From Duganella sacchari (lineage in GTDB: Bacteria; Pseudomonadota; Gammaproteobacteria; Burkholderiales; Burkholderiaceae_D), in assembly GCF_900143065.1 (NCBI RefSeq), contig NZ_FRCX01000007.1:1-64000 (forward strand): a stretch of 64,000 nt of DNA. The letters run 5' to 3'. Position numbers and translations under genes: made by a program. Positions 7,422 to 16,607 of the stretch are shown piece by piece. The notes under the pieces are model-generated. The model saw nothing but the letters and a program-made list of their open reading frames with translations, had not been told where the DNA came from and did not search any database. How positions within the stretch are numbered: the first letter of the stretch is position 1; every line of letters begins with the position of its first letter.

Positions 7422-8669
7422 ATGTTCGCAAAAGATCACACCCTCGCCAGCATTGACCCGGAACTGTTCGGCGCCATTCAAAACGAAAACACCCGTCAGC
7501 ACGATCACATCGAGCTGATCGCTTCGGAAAACTACACCTCGCCAGCCGTAATGGAAGCGCAAGGTTCGCAGCTGACCAATAAATACGCCGAAGGCTACCC
7601 AGGCAAGCGCTACTACGGCGGTTGCGAGTACGTCGACGTCGTCGAGCAACTGGCCATCGACCGCGTGAAAAAACTGTACGGCGCGGAAGCGGCCAACGTG
7701 CAGCCTAACTCGGGTTCGCAAGCGAACCAGGGCGTATTCTTCGCCATGCTGAAACCAGGCGACACCATCATGGGCATGTCGCTGGCAGAAGGCGGCCACC
7801 TGACCCACGGCATGCCACTGAATATGTCCGGCAAATGGTTTAACGTGATCTCCTACGGCCTGACCGCCGAAGAAGACATCGACTACGCTGCGATGGAAGC
7901 ACTGGCCAAGGAACACAAGCCTAAGCTGATTATCGCTGGCGCGTCGGCGTTCTCGAAAAAGATCGACTTCGAGCGCTTCGCTGCTGTCGCCAAATCGATC
8001 GGCGCCTACTTCATGGTCGACATGGCCCACTACGCTGGCCTGATCGCTGCCGGTCTGTATCCTAACCCGGTGCCGCACGCTGACTTCGTCACCTCGACCA
8101 CCCACAAATCGCTGCGCGGCCCACGTGGCGGCATCATCCTGATGAAGGCTGAGCACGAGAAAGCCATCAACTCGGCAATCTTCCCTGGCATCCAGGGCGG
8201 TCCGCTGATGCACGTGATCGCCGGCAAGGCCGTGGCCTTCCAGGAAGCGCTGCAGCCTGCGTTCAAAGAGTACCAGCAGCAAGTGGTGAAGAATGCCGAC
8301 GTGCTGGCCAAGACCCTGATCAAGCGCGGCCTGCGCATTGTGTCGGGCGGTACCGAGTCGCACGTGATGCTGGTGGACCTGCGTCCGAAGAACCTGACCG
8401 GCAAGGAAGCGGAAGCGATCCTGGGTTCGGCTCACATGACCTGCAACAAGAACGGCATTCCGAACGATCCACAGAAGCCATTCGTGACCTCGGGCATCCG
8501 TCTGGGTTCGCCAGCGTTCACCACCCGTGGCTTCAAGGAAGCGGAAGCGGAACAAGTCGGCAACCTGATCGCAGACGTGCTGGATAATCCACACGACGCG
8601 GCCACCATCGAGCGCGTGAAAGCGGCGGTGAAGGTTCTGGCTGACAAGTTCCCTGTCTACGCCAAGTAA
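7422..8669 (+). CDS. glyA: Serine hydroxymethyltransferase
   Basis: A 415-aa PLP enzyme that interconverts serine and glycine while forming 5,10-methylene-THF. Full family length; the PLP-binding lysine is K229 in [13 protein letters not shown], and the N-terminal 'ELIASENY' block is present. It is preceded by GGAGTTTTTTC before the ATG and by the ZTP riboswitch, so it is probably induced when one-carbon folates run short. A 10-bp hairpin without a T run separates it from nrdR. Confidence 0.98.
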   Translation: MFAKDHTLASIDPELFGAIQNENTRQHDHIELIASENYTSPAVMEAQGSQLTNKYAEGYPGKRYYGGCEYVDVVEQLAIDRVKKLYGAEAANVQPNSGSQANQGVFFAMLKPGDTIMGMSLAEGGHLTHGMPLNMSGKWFNVISYGLTAEEDIDYAAMEALAKEHKPKLIIAGASAFSKKIDFERFAAVAKSIGAYFMVDMAHYAGLIAAGLYPNPVPHADFVTSTTHKSLRGPRGGIILMKAEHEKAINSAIFPGIQGGPLMHVIAGKAVAFQEALQPAFKEYQQQVVKNADVLAKTLIKRGLRIVSGGTESHVMLVDLRPKNLTGKEAEAILGSAHMTCNKNGIPNDPQKPFVTSGIRLGSPAFTTRGFKEAEAEQVGNLIADVLDNPHDAATIERVKAAVKVLADKFPVYAK

Positions 8670-8679
8670 TTGCAGTACC

Positions 8680-8705
8680 GTGACGCCGGCAGTGGCCGGC
8701 GTCAC
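8680..8705 (+). terminator. Hairpin between glyA and nrdR
   Basis: A perfect 10-bp stem GTGACGCCGG/CCGGCGTCAC with a six-base loop. No T run follows, so it is more likely an mRNA stabiliser or weak attenuator than a full terminator. Confidence 0.45.
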
Positions 8706-8722
8706 TAAACCAAAGCGCCCAT

Positions 8723-9196
8723 ATGAAATGTCCGTTCTGCCAGCATGAAGATACCCAGGTCCTCGATACGCGTGTATCGGAAGAGGGGGATGCTATCCGC
8801 CGGCGTCGGCGCTGCGGCAAATGTGATAAACGATTTACCACGTATGAGCGCATCGAGCTGGTGATGCCGTATGTGGTCAAGAAAAATGGCAGCCGGACCG
8901 AATTCTCCTCGGTCAAGCTGCGCGGCAGTCTGGAGCTGGCCTTGCGCAAGCGTCCCGTGGCGGCGCCTGCGGTTGATGCGGCCGTTGCGTCGATTGAAGA
9001 AAAGCTGCTGACCAGCGGCCAGCGTGAAGTCGATACCGGCTACATCGGCGAGCTGGTGATGCAGGAGCTGAAGCGTCTCGATAACGTCGCCTTCATCCGC
9101 TTTGCATCCGTCTACAAAAATTTCGAGGACCTGGCCGAGTTCCAGAACGCGATTGCCGAAGTAGGGCAGGAGCGTAAGCCGTCCCGCAAAAGCTAG
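8723..9196 (+). CDS. nrdR: Transcriptional repressor NrdR
   Basis: A 157-aa repressor of ribonucleotide reductase genes. The N-terminal zinc ribbon has Cys3, Cys6, Cys31 and Cys34 with the Arg-rich '[10 protein letters not shown]' stretch. An ATP-cone domain follows (about 49-139) that senses ATP/dATP. The glyA-nrdR order is common in betaproteobacteria, where dTMP/one-carbon supply and dNTP control sit together. The C-terminal tail is slightly extended and basic. Confidence 0.96.
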   Translation: MKCPFCQHEDTQVLDTRVSEEGDAIRRRRRCGKCDKRFTTYERIELVMPYVVKKNGSRTEFSSVKLRGSLELALRKRPVAAPAVDAAVASIEEKLLTSGQREVDTGYIGELVMQELKRLDNVAFIRFASVYKNFEDLAEFQNAIAEVGQERKPSRKS

Positions 9197-9289
9197 CATC
9201 CTGCTGGCGCACTTTTGATACACCTCATATTCTCAGCATTAAGCGCTGCTACCTTCTAGCACAGTCTTCCTGACTTGCGGAGGTGTGCC

Positions 9290-9835
9290 ATGCGCGCACG
9301 CGGCAATAGCGGTTATACGCTGCTGGAAATCCTGATTGCAGTCGTGGTGCTGGCCCTCGGCATCATCGGCGGCGTGGCCTTGCAGATGGCGTCGTTGCGG
9401 GCACGGCACCAGGCGGTACTGCTGTCGCAGGCGGCACAACTGGCGGCCGCATTGTCGGAGCGCGTGCGCGCGAATCCTTCCTCAACCGACGTTTATCTGA
9501 CCCTCAATTACGATGCCTATGCCGAGCCCATGCCGGTTGTGCCCGCAGCCTTGTGCGATGGCAGCGCATGCAGTCCGTTGCAACTGGCGTTGGCCGATTT
9601 GTACGAAGCCAAGCAACTGGTGCGGCAAACGCTGCCGGCTGGCCGCGTGGTGATTTGCCGCGATGGCGGCTTGTGGAGCGGTGGCAAGCTGCGCTGGTCT
9701 TGCGCGGGTGACGCCGCTGCGCCGATGGTGGTCAAGGTTGGCTGGCGCGGCAAGCATCCCGATGGGACGCCCTTGACCGATGCGGCGGGCGAATATGCGC
9801 CAGGCGTGGCGCTGACGGTGGGAGCCATGCCATGA
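9290..9835 (+). CDS. pilV: Type IV pilus minor pilin PilV
   Basis: A 181-aa prepilin; the leader peptide ends at Gly with mature residue Tyr and Glu at +5 (G/YTLLEILIAVV), the site for the prepilin peptidase PilD. A hydrophobic helix follows and the rest is a PilV-like globular domain. I chose the ATG at 9290 because a GGAGGT lies five bases upstream; an in-frame TTG at 9275 is less likely. First gene of the minor pilin operon. Confidence 0.85.
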   Translation: MRARGNSGYTLLEILIAVVVLALGIIGGVALQMASLRARHQAVLLSQAAQLAAALSERVRANPSSTDVYLTLNYDAYAEPMPVVPAALCDGSACSPLQLALADLYEAKQLVRQTLPAGRVVICRDGGLWSGGKLRWSCAGDAAAPMVVKVGWRGKHPDGTPLTDAAGEYAPGVALTVGAMP

Positions 9836-10698
9836 AACGCGCGTGCGGCTGGGGCATGATCGAATTCCTGGTGGCGATCGCGCTGGGCCTGCTGATTACG
9901 GTCATGGGCAGCGGCCTGTTGCTGGCGTCCAGCAGCAACTACCGCAATCACAGCGACAACGTCTGGCTGGCGGATGGCGGCCGTTACGCCATGCGTATCA
10001 TGGCGCAGGCAATACGCCAGGGCGCCTATGTGAACTGGGACAGCGAGCTTGCGCCGGCAGAGCTCGCACCCGATGCGCCGGCTGCGATTACCGGCCTGGA
10101 TGCCGCCAGCATTACCCGCAGCAGCGATGGCATCAGCGCGCCACAGCCTGCGGTAGTCAATGGCAGCGACGTGCTGGCCGTACAGTTTTCCGGTTCAGGC
10201 ACAGGCGCGAATGGCGATGGTTCCAGCATCAACTGTGCGGGCTTCGGCGTGGCTGGCGGCACGCGTGGCTGGAGCATTTTCTACGTTGCGGCGGACGCCG
10301 GCGGCGAGCCGGAGCTGCGCTGCAAATACCGCAGCGCGGCTGGCTGGGGCGCAGACGCCATCGTGCGCGGCGTCGATTCCTTTCAAGTGCTGTATGGCGT
10401 GGATACCGATACGCCGATGGATGGCGTGCCCAATACCTATCTGAACGCCACCGGGGCGGCGGCGCTGGGCTGGAAGCGGGTTTGCAGCGTCAAGCTGGCG
10501 TTGCTGCTGCATGGCGAACGCAACACGCGCGCGGATACGGCGCCTGCGCGTTTTGACTTGTTCGGTACGGCGTATGCGGATGCACATGGCGATGACCTCG
10601 GGGTTCGCGTTGTGGAGGGCAGTCTGCCGGCGGCGCAGCGTCAGCGTGCGCGGCGGCTGTTCAGCATGACAGTGGCATTGCGCAACCGGGGCGGTTGA
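9832..10698 (+). CDS. pilW: Type IV pilus minor pilin PilW
   Basis: A 288-aa PilW-family pseudopilin that overlaps pilV by four bases (ATGA). The cleavage site is CG/WGMIEFLVAIALGLL with Glu at +5. The length and the central 'GWSIFYVA' region match PilW. It belongs to the priming complex PilVWXY1E-FimT at the pilus tip. Confidence 0.85.
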   Translation: MKRACGWGMIEFLVAIALGLLITVMGSGLLLASSSNYRNHSDNVWLADGGRYAMRIMAQAIRQGAYVNWDSELAPAELAPDAPAAITGLDAASITRSSDGISAPQPAVVNGSDVLAVQFSGSGTGANGDGSSINCAGFGVAGGTRGWSIFYVAADAGGEPELRCKYRSAAGWGADAIVRGVDSFQVLYGVDTDTPMDGVPNTYLNATGAAALGWKRVCSVKLALLLHGERNTRADTAPARFDLFGTAYADAHGDDLGVRVVEGSLPAAQRQRARRLFSMTVALRNRGG

Positions 10699-10701
10699 AT
10701 C

Positions 10702-11277
10702 ATGCGCAGGCAGCGAGGCATCGCGTTATTGGTCAGCCTGGTGTTGCTGGTGATGGTCATGTTGCTTGGGGTGTCGGCAGCGGTGCTCAGCTTGCAGGGC
10801 GAGAAGGCTGCGCGCAGCGAGCGTGATCGGGATGTGGCATTTCTGACAGCGGAGGATGCCTTGGGCGATGCGGAGCGTGATATCCAGGACAGCAGCGATC
10901 CGTCGCGGCGCGAGGCGTTTGCCAATGGCGAAACATTTTCCAGCCAGTGCGGTAGCGGTGGCGTGGGCCTACGCTTGCGGCCAGCTGGCGCGCAGAAACC
11001 AGCCTGGCAGACGGTCGATCTATCCGGCGTGGAAGATGGCGGCGCCTGTAGCGCTACGCACGGCGCCTACACCGGGGCGGCGATGGCGACAGGCGAAGGC
11101 TTCCTGCCATTCAAGAAACCACGCTACGTGATTGAACGGATGGAGTGCCACCAGCCAGGCGACGATGCGTCCGCTGGCGCCAAGCCGCATTACTGTTATC
11201 GCGTCACGGCGATCGGCTTTGGCGCCAAGCCCGAGGCGGAGGTGGTGCTGCAAAGCGTCTTTGTGAAGCCGGAATAA
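10702..11277 (+). CDS. pilX: Type IV pilus minor pilin PilX
   Basis: A 191-aa PilX-type protein. After RQRG comes a long hydrophobic helix (IALLVSLVLLVMVMLLG); the +5 Glu is replaced by Val. PilX proteins often have atypical leaders, so this is not unusual. It begins three bases after pilW and ends ten bases before pilY1. Confidence 0.8.
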   Translation: MRRQRGIALLVSLVLLVMVMLLGVSAAVLSLQGEKAARSERDRDVAFLTAEDALGDAERDIQDSSDPSRREAFANGETFSSQCGSGGVGLRLRPAGAQKPAWQTVDLSGVEDGGACSATHGAYTGAAMATGEGFLPFKKPRYVIERMECHQPGDDASAGAKPHYCYRVTAIGFGAKPEAEVVLQSVFVKPE

Positions 11278-11287
11278 GGAGCGCATC

Positions 11288-13264
11288 ATGAGCGTGATAC
11301 GGCATTGGTATGCGGCGGCGGTCTTGTTCACTATTGTAGCGACAACGCAGGCGAGCCCGCCGACGCTGGCGATCGATAGCTTGCCGCTCGCAGCAAGCTG
11401 TGGTGCAGCAACGCCAGCGAACGGTGCTGCCTTAGTGCTGGCCGGCACGGGCGATCTTTATCAGGCCACGATGACGCGCGAAGACTGGGGTGGCCATTTT
11501 GCGCGCTACCTGTTTTCGGGCGAAGGCGGAGCCTCGGCACTCGCCTGGGATGCCGGCGCCATACTCACCGGCGCACCGGGCAGGCCGCCTGTACCTGTGC
11601 CTGAGCTGCGGCAGATCTACACCTCGGTCGTCCAGCCGGATGGCGCACTGGTCATGGTGCCGTTCACGTGGCCTACGCTGTCGCTGCAGCAGCAGGCGCT
11701 GCTTAATCTTGAAGATGGTCAGGGAGAGCAACGCCTGGCCTACCTGCGTGGTGACCGGTCGCTGGAAGGCACGGCATTTCGCCAGCGTAGCAGCGTTCTC
11801 GGTGATGCCGTGCACAGCACGCCGGTGTATGCGGGGCCGGTTGAACATCGGGCGGTTGTCTACCTCGGAGCCAATGACGGCATGCTCCATGCCTTCAACG
11901 CCAGTACCGGCGTGGAGATTTTCGCCTATGTGCCGGACGCACTGTTCCCCCAGCTGTATCATCTGAGTGCGGCCGTCTATGCACACCGGGCTTATGTGGA
12001 TGGTCCGGCCAATATCGGCGATGCGCTGATTGGCGGCGAAAAGAAAAGCATCCTGCTTTCCGCCATGGGCGGTGGTGTGAAAGGCGTGTTTGCGCTGGAT
12101 GTCACTGATCCCGACAACTTTGCGGGCGGCCTGGGCGCGGTATGGGAATTCACCAGCCGCGACGATCCGATGATGGGCAACGTCATCGCCATCCCGCAGA
12201 TCGCCAGAGTGCGCGTGCGCCGCAATGTGTATCGCTACTTCGCTATCGTTCCCAGCGGCGTCAACAACTATGAGGACGGCGGTGATGGCAAAGGCGCGTT
12301 GTTCCTGCTGGCGCTCGACAAACCGCGAACGGAAGGCTGGAAAATCAACAGCAACTACTACCGCATTACGACGCCGATCGCCGACAAGTCGCTGGCCAAT
12401 GCCTTGAACGCGCCGGTTTTGCTCAACGATAGCGACGGCGCGCTGCGCTATGCCTACGCTGGCGATTTGCAGGGCAATCTGTGGCGCTTTGATTTCAGTG
12501 GCAACGCGCCATGGTCCAAGGCGCCGGGCAAGCCGTTGTTCGTTGCGCGCGATGCTGCCGGACATCGGCAGCCGATCACACAGCGGCCATTGCTGGCGTT
12601 TGCCAGTGTGCATGGCTATATGGTGTTGTTCGGCACTGGCCGCTTGATCGAAGCGGCCGACCGTGGCACTGCCACCGCGGTAACACAGTCTTACTACGCC
12701 ATTCTCGATAGCCTGCAAACGCCGCCAGACGTCGTCACCAGCCGTCACCAGTTGGCGCAGCGTTTTCTTGACGGCAGTGGCGCGCTGCTCAGCATCAGCG
12801 GCGCGCGCATGGATGTGGACAGCAAAGGCTGGTATCTCGATTTCATTGAGACAGCCGAGCGTAGCGTTAACGCCGGGCTGCTGGCGGACGGCGCCGTGCT
12901 GTTCAATACAGTGCTGCCGGGTGCCGATATATGTAGTCCAACACGCAGCCGCAGCTACGCTCTGAGTGCGCTATCCGGACTGCCGGAGGGCGGGTTAACC
13001 GCAGTCCTGCCCGGCAACGAAGCGCTGGTTGGCCTGCTGCTGCCGTTCTATGCACCGGCGCCGGTATTGCTGCCGCAGGCGGTCACGAGTTCGGCACGCG
13101 ACGCGCTGGGCCGTATCGTGCAGGAAAATACCTATGCGATGGCACAGCCTGGCGGAGCGGGGCCGTTGACCGTGGTGGGACGCATGAAATCCATACGCCG
13201 TGCCGGCCGCTTGAGCTGGCGTGAAGTCAGCAATTGGCGCGAACTGCACGAGGCGGCAAAATGA
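11288..13264 (+). CDS. pilY1: PilY1-like pilus tip protein, short form
   Basis: A 658-aa secreted protein with a signal peptide (residues 1-22) and the PilY1 C-terminal beta-propeller. A calcium-loop-like segment 'NNYEDGGDGKG' lies in the propeller, and the GANDGMLHAFNASTG block is typical. Classical PilY1 proteins are about 1000-1200 aa with a von Willebrand-like N-terminal half; here this half is largely missing, so it is a short variant. It overlaps pilE by four bases (ATGA). Confidence 0.85.
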   Translation: MSVIRHWYAAAVLFTIVATTQASPPTLAIDSLPLAASCGAATPANGAALVLAGTGDLYQATMTREDWGGHFARYLFSGEGGASALAWDAGAILTGAPGRPPVPVPELRQIYTSVVQPDGALVMVPFTWPTLSLQQQALLNLEDGQGEQRLAYLRGDRSLEGTAFRQRSSVLGDAVHSTPVYAGPVEHRAVVYLGANDGMLHAFNASTGVEIFAYVPDALFPQLYHLSAAVYAHRAYVDGPANIGDALIGGEKKSILLSAMGGGVKGVFALDVTDPDNFAGGLGAVWEFTSRDDPMMGNVIAIPQIARVRVRRNVYRYFAIVPSGVNNYEDGGDGKGALFLLALDKPRTEGWKINSNYYRITTPIADKSLANALNAPVLLNDSDGALRYAYAGDLQGNLWRFDFSGNAPWSKAPGKPLFVARDAAGHRQPITQRPLLAFASVHGYMVLFGTGRLIEAADRGTATAVTQSYYAILDSLQTPPDVVTSRHQLAQRFLDGSGALLSISGARMDVDSKGWYLDFIETAERSVNAGLLADGAVLFNTVLPGADICSPTRSRSYALSALSGLPEGGLTAVLPGNEALVGLLLPFYAPAPVLLPQAVTSSARDALGRIVQENTYAMAQPGGAGPLTVVGRMKSIRRAGRLSWREVSNWRELHEAAK

Positions 13265-13707
13265 AGCCCGCAGGATTCACGCTGATTGAATTGCTGGCCG
13301 CGCTCGTGATTATCGCGGTGCTGTCGGCGCAGGCGGTGCCTGCCTATCAGCAGCACCTCATCCGCACGCGCCGCCATGAAGCGCATGCGGCCTTGCTCAG
13401 GCTGATGATGCAGCAAGAGCGTTATCACACACAGCACAATAGCTACATCGCCTTTTCATCGGGCAATGCCGACGCCGAAGCGCGCCAGTTCCAATGGTGG
13501 AGCGCGAACAGCGCCAGCAGCAGCGCCTACGAAATTGAAGGCAAGGCCTGTGACGGCGAACTGATCGACCACTGCGTCCAGCTGATTGCCACGCCGGGCA
13601 CCGCGCTGGTCGATGAACGCTTCCATGACACGGACTGCCGCGCACTGACACTGACCAGCAATGGCCTGCGTCTGGCGGCCGGTCCCGCAGCAGGGTGCTG
13701 GCCATGA
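13261..13707 (+). CDS. pilE: PilE-like minor pilin
   Basis: A 148-aa type IV prepilin with leader MKPAG and mature start FTLIELLAALVIIAV (Glu +5). The C-terminal domain holds several cysteines ('CDGELIDHC', a later Cys and 'GCWP') suitable for a D-region disulfide. The ATG at 13261 is inside the pilY1 stop, and the open frame 27 bases longer is not favoured. It overlaps the next gene by four bases. Confidence 0.82.
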   Translation: MKPAGFTLIELLAALVIIAVLSAQAVPAYQQHLIRTRRHEAHAALLRLMMQQERYHTQHNSYIAFSSGNADAEARQFQWWSANSASSSAYEIEGKACDGELIDHCVQLIATPGTALVDERFHDTDCRALTLTSNGLRLAAGPAAGCWP

Positions 13708-14258
13708 AGGCCCCATCCCTTCGCCGGGGCGCCGGCGTGACGTTGATCGAGTTGCTGGTGGTGCTGGCAATCGGCATCATCCTGTTGGGCACTGCCATAC
13801 CGGCTTTCCATTCTGCCTTGCAGCGATTGCGCTTGCAGGCCGCCGCCAACGATCTGCTGGCCGCCATCGACCTGGCGCGATCCCAGGCCATCGCGCATGG
13901 CGGCAAGGTGGTGATGGCGCCGCTTGGCGCCGGCTGGCAAAGCGGCTGGGCGGTGTTCGTCGATCACAACAACAATCGCCGCCACGATGCCGGCGAGCCG
14001 CTGTTTTACCGCCATGACCCGCTGCCCGACACCATCCGCATCGCGTCGAACTTTTCCTCAAGTGCAGCGTCACTGTATGTTGCTTATAATGGCGCTGGGC
14101 GTGCTTGCAGCGCCGATAACACCCTGGCTGCGCGCTGGGGAACGTTGTCGCTGACGCAAGGCGGGCAGGCGCGCAACATCAAGATCAATATGCTGGGCCG
14201 GGTCCGTGTTTGCGATCCGGCGCGGGAACAGGGCAACTGCGGTGGCGCAGTGGATTAA
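13704..14258 (+). CDS. fimT: GspH/FimT-family pseudopilin
   Basis: A 184-aa pseudopilin with site GAG/VTLIELLVVLAIGII (Glu +5) and the GspH-like pattern 'LAAIDLARSQAIAHGGKV' just after the helix. FimT/FimU proteins belong to the minor pilin complex, and FimT has been linked to DNA binding in transformation. Last gene of the pilin operon. The stop is eight bases before the proposed ribD start, so pil and rib genes may be cotranscribed. Confidence 0.8.
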   Translation: MKAPSLRRGAGVTLIELLVVLAIGIILLGTAIPAFHSALQRLRLQAAANDLLAAIDLARSQAIAHGGKVVMAPLGAGWQSGWAVFVDHNNNRRHDAGEPLFYRHDPLPDTIRIASNFSSSAASLYVAYNGAGRACSADNTLAARWGTLSLTQGGQARNIKINMLGRVRVCDPAREQGNCGGAVD

Positions 14259-14265
14259 GGATAAT

Positions 14266-15360
14266 GTGGACATCAGCAATGATCTGGAGGGCATGACGCA
14301 GGCACTGGCGTGGGCGGCCAAAGGGCTGTACACGACGTCGCCGAATCCGCACATCGGTTGTGTCATCGTGCGCGATGGGCAGATCATCGGCGCCGGCGTC
14401 ACCCAGCAGGCGGGCAGCGACCATGCAGAAATCCAGGCTTTGAAGGACGCGCAGGCGCGCGGCCATGACGTGCGCGGCGCGACTGCCTATGTCACGCTGG
14501 AGCCGTGCAATCACCACGGCCGCACGCCGCCATGCTCGGATGCGCTGGTGCGTGCCGGCCTGGGCCGTGTTGTGGCGGCCATGGAAGACCCGAATCCGCT
14601 GGTCGCGGGGCAGGGCATGGCCAAGCTGCAGGCGAACGGCATCGAGACCAGTGTCGGCCTGCTGGCCCATGAGGCGTATGAATTGAATATCGGCTTTTTC
14701 TCGCGCATGACGCGCGGGCTGCCATGGGTACGCATGAAAACCGCCGCCAGCCTGGATGGCATGACGGCGCTGCATAACGGCGTCAGCCAGTGGATTACCG
14801 GGCCGGAAGCACGCGCGGACGGCCATCACTGGCGCGCACGCGCGTGTGCGATTCTGACCGGCATCGGCACCGTCAAGGCTGATGATCCCCAGCTCAACGT
14901 GCGCGCGGTGGAAACGCCGCGCCAGCCGCGCCGCATCGTGGTGGACAGCAAGCTTGATATTGACCTGTCCGCCAAGATATTGGCAGGTGGCGGCACCTGG
15001 ATTGCGGCGGCGGTCCGTCAGCCCGAGAAGGAGGCGGCGCTGGCGGCAGCCGGCCACGAAGTCATCCTGCTGCCGAACGCGGCCGGCAAGGTGGCTTTGC
15101 CGGAGCTCATGCGCGAGCTGGGCCGTCGGCAGATCAACGAACTGCACGTGGAAGCGGGCGGCAAGCTCAACGGCTCGCTGATCCGCGAGGGCTGCGTGGA
15201 CGAGTTGCTGGTGTATCTGGCGCCCGCGCTGATTGGCGATGCGCAGGGCATGTTTGCACTGCCTGCGCTGACCGATCTGTCGCAGAAGAAACGGTTGAAA
15301 TTTCACGAGGTTCAGCAGATCGGCGAAGATTTGCGTATCCTTGCTCGATTCACTCATTAG
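14266..15360 (+). CDS. ribD: Bifunctional riboflavin deaminase/reductase RibD
   Basis: Catalyses the second and third steps of riboflavin synthesis. The N-terminal deaminase domain has HAEIQAL and PCNHHGRTPPC zinc/catalytic motifs; the reductase domain fills the C-terminal half (from about residue 150). A GTG at 14266 with AAGGA four bases upstream gives 364 aa, the family's normal length. An ATG at 14293 has its GGAGG only two bases away and is less likely. It ends eight bases before ribE. Confidence 0.93.
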   Translation: MDISNDLEGMTQALAWAAKGLYTTSPNPHIGCVIVRDGQIIGAGVTQQAGSDHAEIQALKDAQARGHDVRGATAYVTLEPCNHHGRTPPCSDALVRAGLGRVVAAMEDPNPLVAGQGMAKLQANGIETSVGLLAHEAYELNIGFFSRMTRGLPWVRMKTAASLDGMTALHNGVSQWITGPEARADGHHWRARACAILTGIGTVKADDPQLNVRAVETPRQPRRIVVDSKLDIDLSAKILAGGGTWIAAAVRQPEKEAALAAAGHEVILLPNAAGKVALPELMRELGRRQINELHVEAGGKLNGSLIREGCVDELLVYLAPALIGDAQGMFALPALTDLSQKKRLKFHEVQQIGEDLRILARFTH

Positions 15361-15368
15361 GAAGAATT

Positions 15369-16013
15369 ATGTTTACTGGTATCGTCGCCGCTGTCGGCAA
15401 AATTGAATCGGTGAAGCCGCTCGAAGGCGGCTCGTTCGCAGGCGTGCGCCTGGACATCCACGCGGGCGGCCTGCCGTTGGCGGACGTGGGCCTGGGCGAC
15501 TCGATTGCCATCAACGGCGCCTGCATGACCGTGGTGGAAAAAGACGCCACCCATTTCCGCGTTGACGTCTCGCGTGAAAGCCTGAACAAGACTGTCGGCC
15601 TGGACCAGCAGGGCGAAGTCAACCTGGAAAAAGCGCTGACGCTGAATGAGCGCCTGGGCGGCCATCTGGTATCCGGCCACGTGGACGGCCTGGGTGTGGT
15701 GCGCAAGTTCGAGCCGGTTGGCGAGTCATGGGAGCTGGTGGTGGAAGCACCGCATGACCTCGCCAAGTTCCTGGCCTACAAGGGCTCGATCGTGGTGAAT
15801 GGCGTGTCGCTGACCGTCAACCGCGTGAACGACATCGGCACCGGCGCTGAGCTGGTGTGCCAGTTCTCGATCAACCTGATCCCGCACACCATCGCCGTGA
15901 CCACGCTCAAGCACCTGGCCGTCGGCCATCAGGTCAATCTGGAGATCGACCTGATTGCGCGTTACGTCGAGCGCATGGTGTCGGTGTCTAGCCTGATCGG
16001 CGCCAGCAATTAA
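15369..16013 (+). CDS. ribE: Riboflavin synthase alpha chain
   Basis: A 214-aa enzyme with the characteristic N-terminus MFTGIV and two lumazine-binding barrels (about 1-97 and 98-195). It converts two 6,7-dimethyl-8-ribityllumazine molecules to riboflavin and the ribD substrate. GAAGAATT precedes the ATG. It is convergent with the cytochrome c gene, with only two bases between stops. Confidence 0.97.
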   Translation: MFTGIVAAVGKIESVKPLEGGSFAGVRLDIHAGGLPLADVGLGDSIAINGACMTVVEKDATHFRVDVSRESLNKTVGLDQQGEVNLEKALTLNERLGGHLVSGHVDGLGVVRKFEPVGESWELVVEAPHDLAKFLAYKGSIVVNGVSLTVNRVNDIGTGAELVCQFSINLIPHTIAVTTLKHLAVGHQVNLEIDLIARYVERMVSVSSLIGASN

Positions 16014-16015
16014 CA

Positions 16016-16387
16016 TTAACGGGACAGGCTTTTCAGATAAGCCACCAGGGCTGCGCGCTCGGCCTTGCTGCGCACGCTGAAGTCCATATTCTGGCCGGGC
16101 AGGAATTTTTCAGGATCGGCCAGCCAGCGGTCCAGCGTGCGCTCATCCCATTGCAGGTTGGCGTCACGCAGCGCGTGCGAATAGTCATAGCCCGCCACGC
16201 TGCCGGCATGGCGGCCAAACACGCCGCGATGGCGCGGGCCGGTTTCGTCGGTGTCCAGCGCATGGCATTCCGAACAACGTTTTTGCCACAGGCGCTGGCC
16301 TTTGGCGATCGGTTGGGCGCCTTGCGCCTGGGCGGATCCCGCCAGCAGCAACATCGCCAGGCAGAATGGTAACGCGGTAGTGAACAT
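16016..16387 (-). CDS. Periplasmic class I c-type cytochrome
   Basis: A 123-aa secreted protein with signal peptide to about residue 22, haem motif C38-S-E-C41-H42 and a distal ligand probably Met101 (PGQNMDF). It resembles the mitochondrial-type cytochrome c (cytochrome c2/c550 group). It sits inside the rib cluster on the opposite strand, so it is an insertion relative to the rib operon. Electron partner unknown. Confidence 0.88.
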   Translation of the reverse strand: MFTTALPFCLAMLLLAGSAQAQGAQPIAKGQRLWQKRCSECHALDTDETGPRHRGVFGRHAGSVAGYDYSHALRDANLQWDERTLDRWLADPEKFLPGQNMDFSVRSKAERAALVAYLKSLSR

Positions 16388-16607
16388 GATGAATCCCCTT
16401 GTATTTATTTCTTATACGCAAGTGCTGAGCGCCTGGATTCAAGGATTTTGAGGATGGCTGCGCACGGCAAGCGCGGGCAGCGGCGAAAGTGTTAATACAA
16501 ATACCATGCGACTTGTCGAAAAAAGCGGGCTTTTGCGGTAGGGATGGCGTAAATCCTTTAAAATAGCGGGTTAAGAAATACTCTTGCTCAGCCTTGAAGG
16601 ATTAAAA

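Noticed and set aside
16388..16607. Possible FMN riboswitch before ribB
   Set aside because: The conserved FMN-element boxes were looked for and not seen.
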